A stretch of DNA of 64,000 nucleotides from contig JAPYPR010000008.1 in assembly GCA_029937545.1 (NCBI GenBank), positions 1 to 64,000 on the forward strand, read 5' to 3'. A model generated the notes under the pieces. It made no database searches and was not told where the DNA came from. It was given only the letters and a program-made list of their open reading frames with translations. Position numbers and translations under genes: made by a program. Of this stretch, positions 62,667 to 64,000 are shown piece after piece. Every line of letters begins with the position of its first letter. The first letter of the stretch is position 1. Source of the stretch: Erythrobacter sp. (GTDB lineage: Bacteria; Pseudomonadota; Alphaproteobacteria; Sphingomonadales; Sphingomonadaceae).

Positions 62667-63487
62667 TTAGCGACGACAAGCGCCCCGACAGCGTCCTGGC
62701 GGCCGAATATGCGCTCGGCCTGCTGGAAGGCGAAGAGTTGCTCGCGGCGCGCGCTCGTGAAGCATCCGGCGGCGCTTTCGCCGCAGAAGTCGCGCAGTGG
62801 CAGGATCGCCTCGCCCCGCTGGCCGACGACATCGACCCGCGCATCCCGCGTGTCGAAGTGTGGCAGAGGATCGAGGCGGCGATGGGCGAGGATGCCGGAA
62901 CGGCGGAGGTCGTCGTCCTGCGGCGCAAGGTCCGCCGCTGGCAGTGGATAGGCGGGGTCAGCGCGGCTGCAGCCGTTGCGCTGGCGGTTTTCGCTTTGCC
63001 GATGCGGCAGGTGCCCGACGGTCCATCCGGAAATATCGACAGCGGCCCTGCCCTTACACAGCCACCGCTCGCTGCGAACATGCCGATCGAAGGCACGCCA
63101 CTTCGGCTCGACCTGACCTATCTCCCCGATGCGCATAGCCTCCTGGTGACGGCCGTGGGGCTCTCAGCCGACGGCGTTCACGACCACGAAATCTGGCTCG
63201 TTCCCGACGATGGCGAACTGATTTCGCCCGGTGTGGTGACTCCGGGCAAAGTTACCGCGCACGAGGTGCCCATCGAGGTTGCGCCACGAATTCGCGGCGG
63301 CTCCCAGCTGCTGCTAACGCGCGAGCCGCTGGGCGGGAAACCGCCGCAAGACGAGGCCGGACCGGTCGTTGCAGAGGCACGCTTCGCCGCAATCTGGGCA
63401 TTTTTTCGGCTTGGGCGTGCATCTGCCCGGTCAAACGATCCGTATCTCCTACACAAGCTGGACGGGGCTTGGGAAAAGGAGACTACG
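62666..63487 (+). pseudogene. Anti-sigma factor (RskA-like), start and stop codons lost
   Basis: The frame encodes an RskA-type anti-sigma factor: N-terminal binding helix region ([19 protein letters not shown]), a transmembrane helix ([19 protein letters not shown]) and a periplasmic beta-rich domain ([35 protein letters not shown]). No ATG, GTG or TTG is at the expected position; ATT at 62666 would be ATG if T62668 were G, and the same change would create the sigma stop. No in-frame stop precedes the fasciclin ATG at 63488, so the frame continues into that gene. A T6 run at 63401-63406 is a likely point of a length error. Confidence 0.7.
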
Positions 63488-64000
63488 ATGAATATTTCGA
63501 AGAAACTCAAGGCCGCCGCCCTCGCGTCCATCGCCGCGACCGGCGCATTCGCGCTTTCCGCAGGCACTCCGGCACTGGCCGACCATCACGGCATGAAGGC
63601 CGAGAAGGCACAGCCGAACATCGTCGAAGCCGCGCAGGGCACCGGAGTTCATACCACACTGGTTGCCGCCGTGCAGGCCGCCGGGCTCGTCGACACGCTG
63701 ACCAGTCCCGGACCCTTCACCGTCTTTGCGCCGACCGACGATGCGTTCGCGGCACTGCCGGACGGCACGGTCGATACGCTGCTGATGCCGGAGAACCGCG
63801 ATCAGCTGACCAATATCCTCACCTACCACGTCGTCGAAGGCCGCATTCCGGCGGCACAGCTGACGCAGGCAATCCGCCAGGCCGGCGGGACCTACGAATT
63901 CGAGACGGTCGCCGGCGAGACGCTCAGCGCCAGCTTCAGCGGCGACGATATCGTGATCACCGATGCAGCCGGCGGGACCAGCACCGTGATCATGGCCGAT
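63488..64000 (+). CDS. Fasciclin-domain exported protein, 3' end outside window
   Basis: The visible 171 residues start at ATG 63488 behind AAAAGGAG (63474-63481), a strong ribosome site. A signal peptide ([19 protein letters not shown] ... ALA) is followed by a His-containing spacer and a FAS1 domain with [32 protein letters not shown] and [10 protein letters not shown]. Fasciclin proteins act in adhesion at the cell surface and are often controlled by an ECF sigma/anti-sigma pair, as here. In frame it is also continuous with the upstream anti-sigma gene. The C-terminus is cut off by the window edge. Confidence 0.93.
   Translation, partial: MNISKKLKAAALASIAATGAFALSAGTPALADHHGMKAEKAQPNIVEAAQGTGVHTTLVAAVQAAGLVDTLTSPGPFTVFAPTDDAFAALPDGTVDTLLMPENRDQLTNILTYHVVEGRIPAAQLTQAIRQAGGTYEFETVAGETLSASFSGDDIVITDAAGGTSTVIMAD

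Overview
The window looks like chromosome of an alphaproteobacterium of the order Sphingomonadales, most likely an Erythrobacter/Qipengyuania-type member of the Erythrobacteraceae. The basis is high GC, two very large TonB-dependent receptors, and alphaproteobacterial markers: the ChpT phosphotransferase, GatCAB, an ATP12-type F1 chaperone, an RpoH sigma factor, a TIGR02186/TauE pair and a TorF-type porin. It is mostly core genome. I see no prophage, CRISPR array, intact insertion sequence or tRNA. The genus is an inference, because no rRNA is present.

Layout. 0-8.7 kb: the end of a copB-like gene, an NAD(P)-binding protein, a thiolase/SDR operon for acyl-CoA degradation behind a LiuR-like operator, a TonB-dependent receptor, two tandem paralogous small secreted proteins, a sulfotransferase-like P-loop protein and a small exported protein. 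9-17.7 kb: a second TonB-dependent receptor, clpB behind a sigma-32-type promoter, an acyl-CoA dehydrogenase and a HerA-like ATPase. 17.8-23.3 kb: a penicillin/AHL-acylase-type Ntn hydrolase, an M16 lipoprotein protease and a small beta-rich protein. 23.3-28.4 kb (minus): gatC-gatA-gatB-GFA-trmL, an anchored FKBP and rpsU. 28.6-32.3 kb: a six-gene overlapping operon (crcB, pseudouridine synthase, PaiB-like, HAD phosphatase, small membrane protein, ATP12). 32.3-35.9 kb (minus): a Mla-type lipid-transport operon with a STAS-MlaE fusion and a DUF330 lipoprotein. 36-42.5 kb: valS, mtfA, queE and a second HerA-like ATPase. 42.6-46.8 kb (minus): TIGR02186-TauE and an NfrB-like glycosyltransferase with a partner protein. 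46.9-52.6 kb: nhaA, glyoxalase, porin, PPP-type phosphatase and S46 peptidase. 52.7-53.7 kb: the RNase P RNA gene and a small palindromic MITE-like repeat. 53.7-59 kb: CDF transporter with lipoprotein, amidase-chpT, a JAMM protease divergent from rluD, and rpoH. 59-64 kb: M20 amidohydrolase, mtgA, a zinc CDF transporter, a damaged ECF sigma/anti-sigma pair and a fasciclin-domain protein cut by the window end.

Connections. rpoH lies in the same window as clpB, which carries a good sigma-32-like promoter. Many operons are translationally coupled through ATGA, GTGA or TGATG overlaps. I found no convincing new defence or mobile system. The most unusual items are the sigma/anti-sigma/fasciclin locus, where three separate sequence irregularities break the expected reading frames; the repeat with 14-bp terminal inverted repeats and 5-bp flanking direct repeats at 53.48-53.64 kb; the compact NfrB-like envelope-glycan gene pair; and a CDF transporter coupled to a half-size solute-binding-like lipoprotein.
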